Program-made: the position numbers and the translations under genes
The notes under the pieces: model-generated
Told to the model about the DNA's origin: nothing
The model's database searches: none
Seen by the model: the letters and a program-made list of their open reading frames with translations, nothing else
Shown: positions 16,967-25,814 of the stretch, piece by piece
Numbering within the stretch: position 1 is the stretch's first letter
How the letters are laid out: each line of letters opens with the position of its first letter
Origin: Bacteroidales bacterium
GTDB lineage: Bacteria > Bacteroidota > Bacteroidia > Bacteroidales > UBA932
Direction of reading: 5' to 3'
NCBI GenBank assembly: GCA_017558775.1
Contig: JAFYTP010000081.1
Span: 1 to 35,062, forward strand
Length of the DNA: 35,062 nucleotides

Positions 16967-19900
16967 ATGAAAAAATTTGCTTCCCTAATCCTTGCATTAG
17001 GATTGAGCCTGGCGGCATTGGCACAGAACGCGACCCTGCGGGGTGTGGTTCTGGACAGTGAAAGCCAGCCGGTTGTCGGCGCATTCGTAGTTGAGCAGGG
17101 AACTGCCAACGGTACCATCACCGGTACGGACGGCGCGTTCTCCATCACCACGCCCAGCGGCGCGGCGGTGGAGATCTCCTGCATCGGCTTCGTGACGCAG
17201 ACTCTCATCAATGAAGGAGCGCAGAACGTGGTCGTCGTCCTGCAGGATGACGCCGAAATGCTCGAGGAGACCGTCGTCATCGGTTACGGTGTCCAGAAGA
17301 AGGCGGTGGTGACCGCCGCCATTTCTTCGGTGACGTCCGATGATCTGAAGGTCCAGTCCCAGAACCGCGTGGACAACATGCTCCAGGGCATGACCTCCGG
17401 TGTCCAGGTCACCCAGAACTCCGGCGCCCCGGGCGCCAGCTCCACGGTGATCGTCCGCGGTATCGGTTCCATCAACCACGCGTCTCCGCTTTATATTGTC
17501 GATGGTATGCCGGCCGGCAGCATCGACTACATCAACCCGAACGACATCGAGCGTATCGACGTGCTCAAGGACGCCGCCTCCGCGGCCGTTTATGGCGCGC
17601 GTGCGGCTGACGGTGTCATCCTGGTGACCACCAAGTCCGGTGCGGAAGGGAAGCCCCTCGTGACCTACGACTTCTCCTACGGTCTCCAGAATCCCTGGCG
17701 GAAGCCCTCCGTGCTCAACGCCACGGAATATGCCGTCATGATGAACGAGGGTATGCTCAATGCCGGAAACGCTCCCATCTACGACAATCCTTACGCCCTG
17801 GGCGAGGGGACGGACTGGGTGGACGCCATCTTCGACAAGAACTCTCCTATCGTCAAGCACGACATCAATGTCTCCGGCGGCAACAACCGGGTCAATTACA
17901 GCGTGTCCGGCGGCTACCTCTCCAACAAGGGTACCATCGGCGGACGGTTCGATCAGTCCTACTATGACAGAATGACCATGCGCGAGAACATCGGCATCAC
18001 CCTGTTCGACGAGTCCGCGAACCGCAACTGGCTCAACAAGCTCACCTTCGGCAACCAGGTTTCCTTCGCCCATATCAAGTCGGCCGGCATCTCGGCCAAC
18101 TCCGAGTATGGTTCTCCGCTGGGCTCCGCCCTGGGCATGTCCCCGCTGGATCCCATCTATGCCGACGCCGCCGAAGAGGCCCGCTACCAGTCCCTCTATC
18201 CGGCCGGTTATCCTTATATTATCCGCGACAAGACGGGCCGGGCTTACTTCATCGCCGACGGCGGTACCTATAACGAGCAGGCCAACCCGATCGCGATGCT
18301 GGACCGTCCGCACGGCTACAGCAGCACCGACAAGATCGTCGGCGGCCTGAACTTCGAACTCCAGCTGATCGACGGCCTGAAGTTCCGCAACGCCGTCACC
18401 CTGGACCTTTCCTATGTCTATGGCCACAGCTATACCGAGCAGTATTTCCTGACCTCCAAGAACTACAGCCTAGACACGGTCACTTCCAGCACGGTGTATG
18501 ACAAGAACGGAAACGCGTCCACCGTGGACAAGATCAATTACGGTTCCTCCGCGAGCCAGAGCATGAACCGCTACTACAGCTATCAGGTGGAAAACACCCT
18601 GACCTATGACAAGGTGTTCGGCAAGCACACTCTGAACGTGGTGCTCGGCCAGTCCGCCTATATGTCCAGTTCCTCCTACGTGGGCGCCTCCGCCCGGGGT
18701 CTCCAGTATCCGGACGATCCTTGGAAGATCAGCGTGGACAACACCCTCGGCCAGCAGAACGACGGCGACCGCAACGGTTGGGGCCGTTGGAATTCCATTC
18801 CTTACAGCATCCTTTCCTACTTTGGCCGTGTGTCCTACAACTACGACGAGCGTTTCATGGCGCAGGCCACCGTCCGCCGGGACGCTTCCTCGCACTTCGG
18901 TCCGAACAACAAGTGGGGTACCTTCCCGTCCGCTTCCATCGGCTGGAACATCAAGAACGAGGAGTTCCTCAAGTACAACCCCGTCATCTCCATGGCCAAG
19001 CTCCGCGCTTCCTGGGGTATCAACGGTAAGGACAACCTGGGCGACTTCCTGTACGCGGTGTACGCCCAGTCCGGCAACAACTACGTCTTCGGTTCCGGCG
19101 CCAACGGTACCGAGAGCATCAACATCGGCGTGAAGGCCTCCGGCCTCGCGAACCCCAACGCCAAGTGGGAACAGTCCATCCAGACCGACCTCGGTGTGGA
19201 CCTGGGCCTCTGGGGCAACAAGTTCACCGCCACTGTCGACTACTACATCAAGGACGCCTCTGGCATGCTGATGCAGATGCAGGTGCCTTCCTACGCGGGC
19301 GACTCCGCCCCGACCGGCAACGTGGGCACGATGCGCAACTCCGGTGTCGAAATCGACCTCGGCTGGCGCAGCGCCATCGGCAGTTTCAATTACGGCATCA
19401 AGGCCAACGCTTCCTACAACCGTAACAAGCTGACCAAGCTGGCCGACGACGCCTCCTACATCACCACCTCCAGCCACAAGATCGGCACCCTCACCCGCGG
19501 CGAAGTGGGCGAAGTGTTCCCGTACTTCTGGGGCTGGAAGACCGACGGCGTGTTCCAGAACTGGGATGAGATCAATGCCTATGTGAATGCCGATGGCAAC
19601 CTGATCCAGCCCAACGCGCAGCCCGGCGACTTCCGCTGGAAGGATATCGACGGCAACGGCGTCATCAACGACAACGACCGCACCAAGCTGGGCAAGGGCA
19701 TTCCTGACTGGACCTTCGGCCTCACGCTCACCATGGACTGGAAGGGCTTCGACTTCAGCATGCTCCTCCAGGGCCAGCTCGGCGCCCAGACGCTCAACGT
19801 CACCCGCCGTACCGACCTGTACTACATCAATCTCCCGAAGTCCATCCTCAACCGCTGGACCGGCGAAGGTTCCACCAACCAGTATCCCCGTTTCGCCTTT

Positions 19901-20662
19901 GATTCGGCCAACGAGAACTACCGCGTGTCCGACTATTGGATGGAAGACGCCTCCTTCCTGCGCGCCCGTAACGTCCAGTTGGGTTACACCCTGCCTGCCA
20001 GCGTCACCCAATGGGCTTTCGTCTCCCGCATGAGAGTGTACGCGCAGGTCGAGAACGCATTCACGCTCACCAAGTACACCGGCTGCGATCCGGAAGTTTC
20101 CGGCGGTTTCGCGGAAGTCGGCGTCGACCGCGGTGTCTATCCTCAGAACAGGACCGTCACCTTCGGTGTGAACGTGAACTTCGGCGGAGGTCCCCGCATC
20201 GCCGCGGCCGCTCCCGTCGTGTATAACGCTCCCGCCGTGCAGCAGGTGGTCGAGAAGATCGTCGAAAAGATCGTCGAGAAGGAAGTCCCCGTGGAGGTCG
20301 TGAAGGAAGTGGTCAAGGAAGTGCCCGCGGGCAAGCTCACGGATACTGTCAATGACGACATCTACTTCCTGATCGGCAAGGCGGAAATCCGTCCCGACGA
20401 GGCCTTCAAGCTGGGCCGCATCGCCCAGATCCTGGCCGACAACCCGGATGCCAAGATCACCATCACCGGCCATGCCGATTCCGGCACCGGCACTCCTGAG
20501 ATCAACAAGGAACTGTCCGAGCAGCGCGCCGCCACCGTGGCCGAGATGCTCAAGAAGGCCGGCATCGCCGCCAGCCGCATTTCCTACTCTGCCACCGGCA
20601 CTGACGCGAATGCCTCCGCTTCGCCTGAAAGCAACCGCGTCGCTGTCTGCATCGTCAAATAA
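16967..20662 (+). CDS. SusC-family TonB-dependent glycan transporter fused to a C-terminal OmpA-like domain
   Basis: A 1231-residue outer-membrane importer. Order: signal peptide (cleaved near ALAQ, ~20); carboxypeptidase-regulatory-like domain (22-95, GVVLDSESQPVVGAFV); TonB box ETVVIGYG (101-108); plug (115-230, VDNMLQGMTSGVQV, LYIVDGMPAGSIDYINPNDIERIDVLKDAASAAVYGARAADG in pieces); 22-strand barrel ending with RTVTFGVNVNF at 1072, the usual SusC C-terminus. Instead of stopping, it continues through a Val/Glu/Lys-rich linker (1094-1121, VVEKIVEKIVEKEVP-type repeats) into an OmpA-like domain (~1126-1231) with TGHAD, NKELSEQRA and a final NRVAVC. Asp1171 and Arg1187 match the residues that bind diaminopimelate in OmpA. 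Barrel C-termini face the periplasm, so the extra domain is placed to grip peptidoglycan. It is 18 nt upstream of susD. Confidence 0.93.
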   Translation: MKKFASLILALGLSLAALAQNATLRGVVLDSESQPVVGAFVVEQGTANGTITGTDGAFSITTPSGAAVEISCIGFVTQTLINEGAQNVVVVLQDDAEMLEETVVIGYGVQKKAVVTAAISSVTSDDLKVQSQNRVDNMLQGMTSGVQVTQNSGAPGASSTVIVRGIGSINHASPLYIVDGMPAGSIDYINPNDIERIDVLKDAASAAVYGARAADGVILVTTKSGAEGKPLVTYDFSYGLQNPWRKPSVLNATEYAVMMNEGMLNAGNAPIYDNPYALGEGTDWVDAIFDKNSPIVKHDINVSGGNNRVNYSVSGGYLSNKGTIGGRFDQSYYDRMTMRENIGITLFDESANRNWLNKLTFGNQVSFAHIKSAGISANSEYGSPLGSALGMSPLDPIYADAAEEARYQSLYPAGYPYIIRDKTGRAYFIADGGTYNEQANPIAMLDRPHGYSSTDKIVGGLNFELQLIDGLKFRNAVTLDLSYVYGHSYTEQYFLTSKNYSLDTVTSSTVYDKNGNASTVDKINYGSSASQSMNRYYSYQVENTLTYDKVFGKHTLNVVLGQSAYMSSSSYVGASARGLQYPDDPWKISVDNTLGQQNDGDRNGWGRWNSIPYSILSYFGRVSYNYDERFMAQATVRRDASSHFGPNNKWGTFPSASIGWNIKNEEFLKYNPVISMAKLRASWGINGKDNLGDFLYAVYAQSGNNYVFGSGANGTESINIGVKASGLANPNAKWEQSIQTDLGVDLGLWGNKFTATVDYYIKDASGMLMQMQVPSYAGDSAPTGNVGTMRNSGVEIDLGWRSAIGSFNYGIKANASYNRNKLTKLADDASYITTSSHKIGTLTRGEVGEVFPYFWGWKTDGVFQNWDEINAYVNADGNLIQPNAQPGDFRWKDIDGNGVINDNDRTKLGKGIPDWTFGLTLTMDWKGFDFSMLLQGQLGAQTLNVTRRTDLYYINLPKSILNRWTGEGSTNQYPRFAFDSANENYRVSDYWMEDASFLRARNVQLGYTLPASVTQWAFVSRMRVYAQVENAFTLTKYTGCDPEVSGGFAEVGVDRGVYPQNRTVTFGVNVNFGGGPRIAAAAPVVYNAPAVQQVVEKIVEKIVEKEVPVEVVKEVVKEVPAGKLTDTVNDDIYFLIGKAEIRPDEAFKLGRIAQILADNPDAKITITGHADSGTGTPEINKELSEQRAATVAEMLKKAGIAASRISYSATGTDANASASPESNRVAVCIVK

Positions 20663-20680
20663 CCGAAGAACGAACGAGAT

Positions 20681-22186
20681 ATGAAAAAGATAGTATTTGC
20701 ACTCTGTGCGCTTGCCGTCCTGCTGTCCGCCTGCTCCAAGGATTTCATCAATCCGAAGCACAACAGCTCCGAACCGCTTGACGAATACTTCAATACGCCG
20801 GAGCGTCTCTTCCAGTGCCTGGTGGCCGCCTACGACCCCCTCGAGTGGTACGACTACGCTTTCGGCCAGTATGACAACCTCCACCTCATCTTTGACGTGA
20901 TGGGTGACGACGTGTACGCCGGCGGCTCCAACGAGGGCGACCAGCCGATCATCGTGAAGACCCACTACTACACCGCGACTTCCACCGACGTCTGCAACCA
21001 GATGTGGACGGTCAACTACTCCGGTATCAACCGCGCCGCCACGCTCATCAAATACATCGACGGAGCTGAAGGCGTGAGCGAGGAGACCAAGAAGCTCTAT
21101 GTGGCCGAAGCCAAGGTTCTCATGGCCTATTACTACAATATGCTGTGGAAGCTCTGGGGCAACGTTCCCTACTGGGAGGAGCTGCTCGAGGCCCCGTACA
21201 TCGCCCCGCAGCTGGGCCACGACGAGGTCTATGCCAACTTCATCAAGCTCATCGAGGACGCCATCGCCCTCAACGTCCTGCCGATGAAGGCCGGCGTGGG
21301 TGACGAAGGCCGCGTGACCAAGGCTATGGCCTACATGCTGTACGCCGAGGCCGTCATGTACCAGAACGACCAGTCCCGCTACCAGACCGCCCTCAACTAC
21401 ATGAAGGAGATCATCGCCAGCAACCAGTACTCCCTCGTGGCCGATTTCGCCGGCATCTGGGAAGAGTCCGGCGAGTGGTGCGACGAATCCATCTGGGAAA
21501 TCAATTACATCTCCGAAGGTGGTATCCGCGACTGGGGCAACTCCATCGCCACCGGCGGTCAGGTGAACTCCATCCTCACCGGCATCCCCGCCCCGAAGAA
21601 CGTGCCCGACTACCACGAAGGCTGGGGCTTCGGCACCATCGCCAAGTCCGCTTATGACATGTATGAAGATGACGACATCCGCAAGGACGGCGGTATCCTG
21701 AACTTCGAGAAGTACGCCGCTTCCCACCCCGGTGCGGAATACACCCCGCGCTGGCAGGATACGGGCTTTTGGAATCTCAAGTACATCGCCCGCGAAGGCG
21801 GTAACCACGGTTACAAGGCCTCCGACAACGTCAACTACTGCAACAACGAGCGTATCTACCGCTATGCCGAGACCTTGCTGAACGCCGCCGAGCTTTCCGT
21901 CCTCCTGGGACAGGATGGCAGCAGCTACCTCCAGCAGGTCCGCGACCGCGCCCACTGCCACGACACCGGCACGACCCGCGAGGACATCATCCAGGAGCGC
22001 CACAAGGAGTTCGTGGGCGAGGGCAAGCGTTATTGGGACCTGGTCCGCAGCGGCCTCGCCGCATCCGTCCTCAAGGCGGCCAACCACGAGTACCGCCGGA
22101 ACGACTGGACCGAGAACAAGAAGTACTGGCCCATTCCGCAGGGCGAGATCGACAAGGATCCGAACCTCGTGCAGAACAACTATTAA
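20681..22186 (+). CDS. SusD/RagB-family glycan-binding lipoprotein
   Basis: A 501-residue surface lipoprotein (signal peptide ending LLSACSKDF) that caps the SusC barrel and binds glycan. The N-terminal SusD_RagB signature region (PLDEYFNTPERLFQCLVAAYDPL), the TPR helices (AEAKVLMAYYYNMLWKLWGNVPYWEE, the classic RAxxYFxLxxxFGxVP position), and the C-terminal block (IIQERHKEFVGEGKRYWDLVRSG, KYWPIPQGEIDKDPNLVQNNY) are all typical. It lies 18 nt after the susC fusion and 12 nt before the glycan-binding protein gene, with the same strongly biased codon usage, so all three are one operon. Confidence 0.96.
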   Translation: MKKIVFALCALAVLLSACSKDFINPKHNSSEPLDEYFNTPERLFQCLVAAYDPLEWYDYAFGQYDNLHLIFDVMGDDVYAGGSNEGDQPIIVKTHYYTATSTDVCNQMWTVNYSGINRAATLIKYIDGAEGVSEETKKLYVAEAKVLMAYYYNMLWKLWGNVPYWEELLEAPYIAPQLGHDEVYANFIKLIEDAIALNVLPMKAGVGDEGRVTKAMAYMLYAEAVMYQNDQSRYQTALNYMKEIIASNQYSLVADFAGIWEESGEWCDESIWEINYISEGGIRDWGNSIATGGQVNSILTGIPAPKNVPDYHEGWGFGTIAKSAYDMYEDDDIRKDGGILNFEKYAASHPGAEYTPRWQDTGFWNLKYIAREGGNHGYKASDNVNYCNNERIYRYAETLLNAAELSVLLGQDGSSYLQQVRDRAHCHDTGTTREDIIQERHKEFVGEGKRYWDLVRSGLAASVLKAANHEYRRNDWTENKKYWPIPQGEIDKDPNLVQNNY

Positions 22187-22198
22187 TACCAGGCAATC

Positions 22199-24679
22199 AT
22201 GAAAAGAATCTGGCAATATATCGCAATCGCGGCGCTGGCTGTTTCCGCTGCCGCCTGTACTCCTGAGTATCCGGTCCTGAGCTCCGCGGGCCTGCCGCAG
22301 GCGTCGGACCTGGACGTGACCATCTCGGTGGACCAGGAGACCAACTATGTCACCTTTGTGATGAACAACAAGGGGATGGTTCCCGTGTGGATCTTCGGCG
22401 ACCAGAAGATTGACGGAAAGGCCTCCAAGAAATACTCCTACACCGAGAACGGCGTCTCCCTCCGCTTCCGCGACGCGGGTGAATACACCGTCGAGGTGAA
22501 GGCCTACAACGCCAACGGCCTTTCCCAGGGCTCCCAGGTGCTGTCCTTCACCCTGAACAACACCTACCGCGACCCGTTCGATCCGTCCCCGTACGTCAAG
22601 GCCATTTCCGGCGGCGCGTCCGTCGACTGGGTGTGGAACAGCACCGAGAACGGGCACTTCGGCTGCGGCCCCGTGGGCAATCCGCTGGGCTGGTGGTCCT
22701 GCGACGCCAACGGCAAGAAGGGCTTCCTGTATGACGACGTGATGACCTTCGACTCCGAAGGCAACTACACCTTCAACCCCGGCGACGGCCAGGCTTATGC
22801 CAACAAGGGCTCCGAGTACAAGGCCGAGTATAAGACCGCCGATGAGGACTACCTCTTCCAGACGGAGCAGAAGACCTCCAAGTACACCTTCGAGAACAAC
22901 TGGAACGACGCCGGCATCGAGGAGATCTACCTCGTGCTGGATTCCGGCAGCGAACTCTCCTATGTGCCGCACAAGAGCATCGTGGAAGAGCCCCGCTATC
23001 AGGTGATGGAGACCAAGACCTCCAATATGAAGAAGAAGATCCAGCTGATGGGTACTGTCTTCACGCCCGATAACCCCGACGGTATCTCCTGGTACTACGA
23101 GTTCGTCCCGAAGGGTTCCAACCCGGACGCCGCCGATCCGCTGTTCGGCCTGGAAAGCAAGACCTGGGTGCTGGACAACGAGTCCGCCGGTTACATGGGT
23201 TGCGGTCCCGACTTCGGCAGCTCCGGAAGCTGGTGGAGCGCCGGCCCGCACGAGAAGGACAACTTCGGCGTGGTCGATGACGAGATTACTTTCTACGCGA
23301 ACGGCAAATATGTGTTCGACCCGGGTGAGGGCGGTATGGTCTACTGCAACTGGGAGTCCGGCTGGCGTCCCGACGGTTACTACTCCGGCGACGGCAGCAC
23401 CGACTACGACGCCCCGGCCGAGCGGATGGAATCCACCTATGTCCTGGGCAGCGACTCCACCGGCGACTACATCGAACTTCCTGCGGGCGTTCTCTATGGC
23501 TACATCCCGAAGCCGCAGGTGCTCTCCGAGACCAACCGTCTGTATATCAAGGAACTGACGGCGAACAAGCTCTTCGTTGTCGCGAACTTCGACGGCATCT
23601 CCTGGCAGTTCATCTATCGTCCGAAGGACGGCCAGGGCGGCGGCGACACCCCGCAGCCGGATCCTTACGATTCTTACAACCCCGACGTGGAGCTGGATGT
23701 GAACGGCGCCGGCAATCTCTGGGCGGCCGCGACGGTGACCAACGACTATTGGTATGCCGATGGCGGCTGGGGCCAGATCAGCGATCCCGAGGCCGAGACG
23801 CTGCCCGGCAACGGTCTGAAGGTGGTCATCCCCGCCGGTATCGGCGGCAGCGAATGGCAGGGCCAGACCAAGTTCCATACGGACATCTTCGCCAGCAAGG
23901 ACAAGAAGTACGACTTCGGCATCACCCTCGAGGCCGATGAGGACAACACCGTCACCCTGAAGCTCGCCTGGGAAGGCAACGACAATGACAATGCCTTCTT
24001 CTACGCGAACGACATCGTGCTGAAGGCTGACATGCCCAGAACCGTCAAGTTCAAGGAGATTTTCCCGAAGAACAAGGACGGAGAGGCCATCGACTATGAC
24101 AAGGTCGTCCTCTTTGTCGACCTGGGCCGTACCCCGGCGGGCACCACTGTCCTCATGAAGGATATCTGCCTGCAGGAAAGCACCGTCCTGGACCCGAATT
24201 CCGACCGGAATCTCTGGAAGAGCGCCACGGTCACCAATGACTATTGGTATGCCAATGGCGGCTGGGCCCAGATCAGCGATCCCGAGGCCGAGACGCTGCC
24301 CGGCAACGGCCTGAAGGTGGTCATCCCCGATGGTATCGGCGGCAGCGAATGGCAGGGCCAGACCAAGTTCCATACGGACATCCCCGCCAGCAAGGACAAG
24401 AAGTACGACTTCGCCATCACGCTGGAGGCGGACGAGGACAACACGCTGACCCTGAAGCTCGCCTGGGAAGGCAATGACAACGACAACGCCTTCTTCTACC
24501 GGAATGACGTCCAGGTCAAGGCCGATGAACCCTTCACGTTCAAGGCGGTCAACATTTTCCCGCAGAACAAGGACGGAGAGGCCATCGACTATGACAAGGT
24601 CGTGCTCTTCGTGGACCTGGGCCGGACCCCGGCCGGTACGACCGTCGCGATGAAGGATATTGTTTTCCAGGAGCATTAG
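22199..24679 (+). CDS. Modular surface glycan-binding lipoprotein (PKD-like domain, two duplicated module pairs)
   Basis: An 826-residue lipoprotein (signal peptide ending SAAACTPEY) in the position of PUL surface glycan-binding proteins. Residues ~35-120 form an Ig/PKD-like domain (RFRDAGEYTVEVKAYNANG). Residues ~140-310 and ~318-475 are two copies of an aromatic module sharing GCGP, WW, DD..TF and an F.PG.G..Y.N pattern, offset by about 179 residues. Residues 506-660 and 671-825 are two nearly identical beta-sandwich modules (NLW..ATVTNDYW...; 165-residue period), probably CBM4/9-like carbohydrate-binding modules. A Gly/Pro linker (GQGGGDTPQPDP) separates the pairs. Family names of the modules are tentative; the surface-binding role follows from the lipobox, the modular layout and the operon. 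Confidence 0.8.
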   Translation: MKRIWQYIAIAALAVSAAACTPEYPVLSSAGLPQASDLDVTISVDQETNYVTFVMNNKGMVPVWIFGDQKIDGKASKKYSYTENGVSLRFRDAGEYTVEVKAYNANGLSQGSQVLSFTLNNTYRDPFDPSPYVKAISGGASVDWVWNSTENGHFGCGPVGNPLGWWSCDANGKKGFLYDDVMTFDSEGNYTFNPGDGQAYANKGSEYKAEYKTADEDYLFQTEQKTSKYTFENNWNDAGIEEIYLVLDSGSELSYVPHKSIVEEPRYQVMETKTSNMKKKIQLMGTVFTPDNPDGISWYYEFVPKGSNPDAADPLFGLESKTWVLDNESAGYMGCGPDFGSSGSWWSAGPHEKDNFGVVDDEITFYANGKYVFDPGEGGMVYCNWESGWRPDGYYSGDGSTDYDAPAERMESTYVLGSDSTGDYIELPAGVLYGYIPKPQVLSETNRLYIKELTANKLFVVANFDGISWQFIYRPKDGQGGGDTPQPDPYDSYNPDVELDVNGAGNLWAAATVTNDYWYADGGWGQISDPEAETLPGNGLKVVIPAGIGGSEWQGQTKFHTDIFASKDKKYDFGITLEADEDNTVTLKLAWEGNDNDNAFFYANDIVLKADMPRTVKFKEIFPKNKDGEAIDYDKVVLFVDLGRTPAGTTVLMKDICLQESTVLDPNSDRNLWKSATVTNDYWYANGGWAQISDPEAETLPGNGLKVVIPDGIGGSEWQGQTKFHTDIPASKDKKYDFAITLEADEDNTLTLKLAWEGNDNDNAFFYRNDVQVKADEPFTFKAVNIFPQNKDGEAIDYDKVVLFVDLGRTPAGTTVAMKDIVFQEH
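23714..24673 (+). repeat. Intragenic tandem duplication (495-bp period) encoding two CBM-like modules
   Basis: The segments starting at 23714 and 24209 are nearly identical over long stretches at both DNA and protein level. Each unit encodes about 155 residues; I count roughly 22 amino-acid differences, clustered around AFFYANDIVLKAD...KFKEIF versus its counterpart. Long synonymous identity suggests a recent duplication or ongoing gene conversion. Confidence 0.9.
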
Positions 24680-24680
24680 G

Positions 24681-25811
24681 ATGCGGTCTTTGATGAACAT
24701 AAAAGGGTTGCTGCTGCTTTGTGCGGCAACCCTTTTCACCCAGTCTTGCGGCGGAAAGCCCACGGACGATCCCGTGAAGGCCACCTTGTCCGTGACACCG
24801 AGCGCCATCAACGTCTCCTACGAGGCCACGACGGAAGTGCTTTCCGTGACGGCCACTGGCGACTGGGGCGTGTCGGCGGCCGACAAGTCGTGGTGCTCCG
24901 TGTCGCCTTCCGGCGGCATCAAGGGGACTTCCTCCGTCAAGGTGAAACTGGATGCCAACCGGACCGGCGAAGTCCGGGAGAACTCGATCACTTTCGTGTA
25001 CGGCTCGGAGACATTGACAGTCCCCGTCCGGCAGGACCTCAACGAGGAGGATGTGCCCAAGCCCACCCCCGAAATGGTCATTCCCGACGGCTATGTGCTG
25101 GACTGGAACGACGAGTTCGACCAGGAGGACGGCAGTTCTCCGGACACCCGCCTCTGGCGCTTCGAGAACAAGCCCGCGGGCTGGGTGAACCATGAGCTGC
25201 AGACCTATGCGGGTATCGGCCGGAACGGCGTGAAGACCGCCTTCATCGAGGGCGGCGCGCTGAACATCCGCGCCAGCAAGGAGGGCAAGGACATCATCTC
25301 CGCCCGGATGTATTCCCAGAAATCCTGGACCTACGGCTATATGGAAGCCGCCATCTGGCTGCCGAAGGGCAAGGGCACCTGGCCCGCCTTCTGGATGATG
25401 CCGGACGACTTCAGCCGGGGCTGGCCGGGATGCGGGGAGATCGACATCATGGAAGAGGTGGGCTATCACGCCAACTACACTTCCTCCTCCATCCACTGCA
25501 TGAAGTATTATCATTCTATCGGCACGCAGAAAACCCACGAGCAGTATACGGCCGGGGCCGAAGACGGTTACCACGTATATGCCGTGGAGTGGACGCCGGA
25601 CGCCCTCGTTTTCTACGTGGATGGCAAACGGCACTTCACGTTCAACAACGACAAGGCCGGAAACGACGACACGTGGCCGTTCAACAAGAATTTCTACCTC
25701 ATTCTGAATCTTGCCTGGGGCGGCGACTGGGGCGGCAGCCAGGGGGTTGACGAGACAGCCCTCCCGTGCACGATGAAAGTGGACTATGTCCGCGTATTCA
25801 AGAAGAAGTAA
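24681..25811 (+). CDS. GH16 endo-beta-glucanase lipoprotein with BACON domain
   Basis: A 376-residue lipoprotein (signal peptide ending TLFTQSCGG). ATG 24681 follows the previous stop by 1 nt; ATG 24693 is an equally good start. Residues ~40-125 form a BACON domain (LSVTPSAINVSYEATTEVLSVTATGDWGVSA, SWCSVSPSGG), a Bacteroidetes spacer or carbohydrate-associated module. The catalytic domain (~140-375) is GH16: WPAFWMMP and the active-site motif GEIDIMEEVG, with Glu253 as nucleophile, Asp255 and Glu258 as acid/base. The lack of an insertion between these residues fits laminarinase/lichenase-type GH16 (subfamily 3-like). It should cleave internal beta-1,3 (or mixed-linkage) glucan bonds at the cell surface. 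GH3 follows after 3 nt. Confidence 0.92.
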   Translation: MRSLMNIKGLLLLCAATLFTQSCGGKPTDDPVKATLSVTPSAINVSYEATTEVLSVTATGDWGVSAADKSWCSVSPSGGIKGTSSVKVKLDANRTGEVRENSITFVYGSETLTVPVRQDLNEEDVPKPTPEMVIPDGYVLDWNDEFDQEDGSSPDTRLWRFENKPAGWVNHELQTYAGIGRNGVKTAFIEGGALNIRASKEGKDIISARMYSQKSWTYGYMEAAIWLPKGKGTWPAFWMMPDDFSRGWPGCGEIDIMEEVGYHANYTSSSIHCMKYYHSIGTQKTHEQYTAGAEDGYHVYAVEWTPDALVFYVDGKRHFTFNNDKAGNDDTWPFNKNFYLILNLAWGGDWGGSQGVDETALPCTMKVDYVRVFKKK

Positions 25812-25814
25812 AAG

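Noticed and set aside
20251-20330. Short repeated codon units (GAGAAGATCGTC-like) read as a DNA repeat or array
   Set aside because: They encode the Val/Glu/Lys linker of the SusC-OmpA fusion; only a few imperfect copies exist and they are explained by the protein repeat.
18470-24811. A stop-free antisense frame of 2113 codons opposite susC, susD, the glycan-binding protein and the GH16 start
   Set aside because: It mirrors the strong codon bias of the sense genes, which avoid TTA, CTA and TCA in this register. The sense strand has four well-supported families, and the antisense product is low-complexity in Val, Gly, Asp and His with no recognisable domain.
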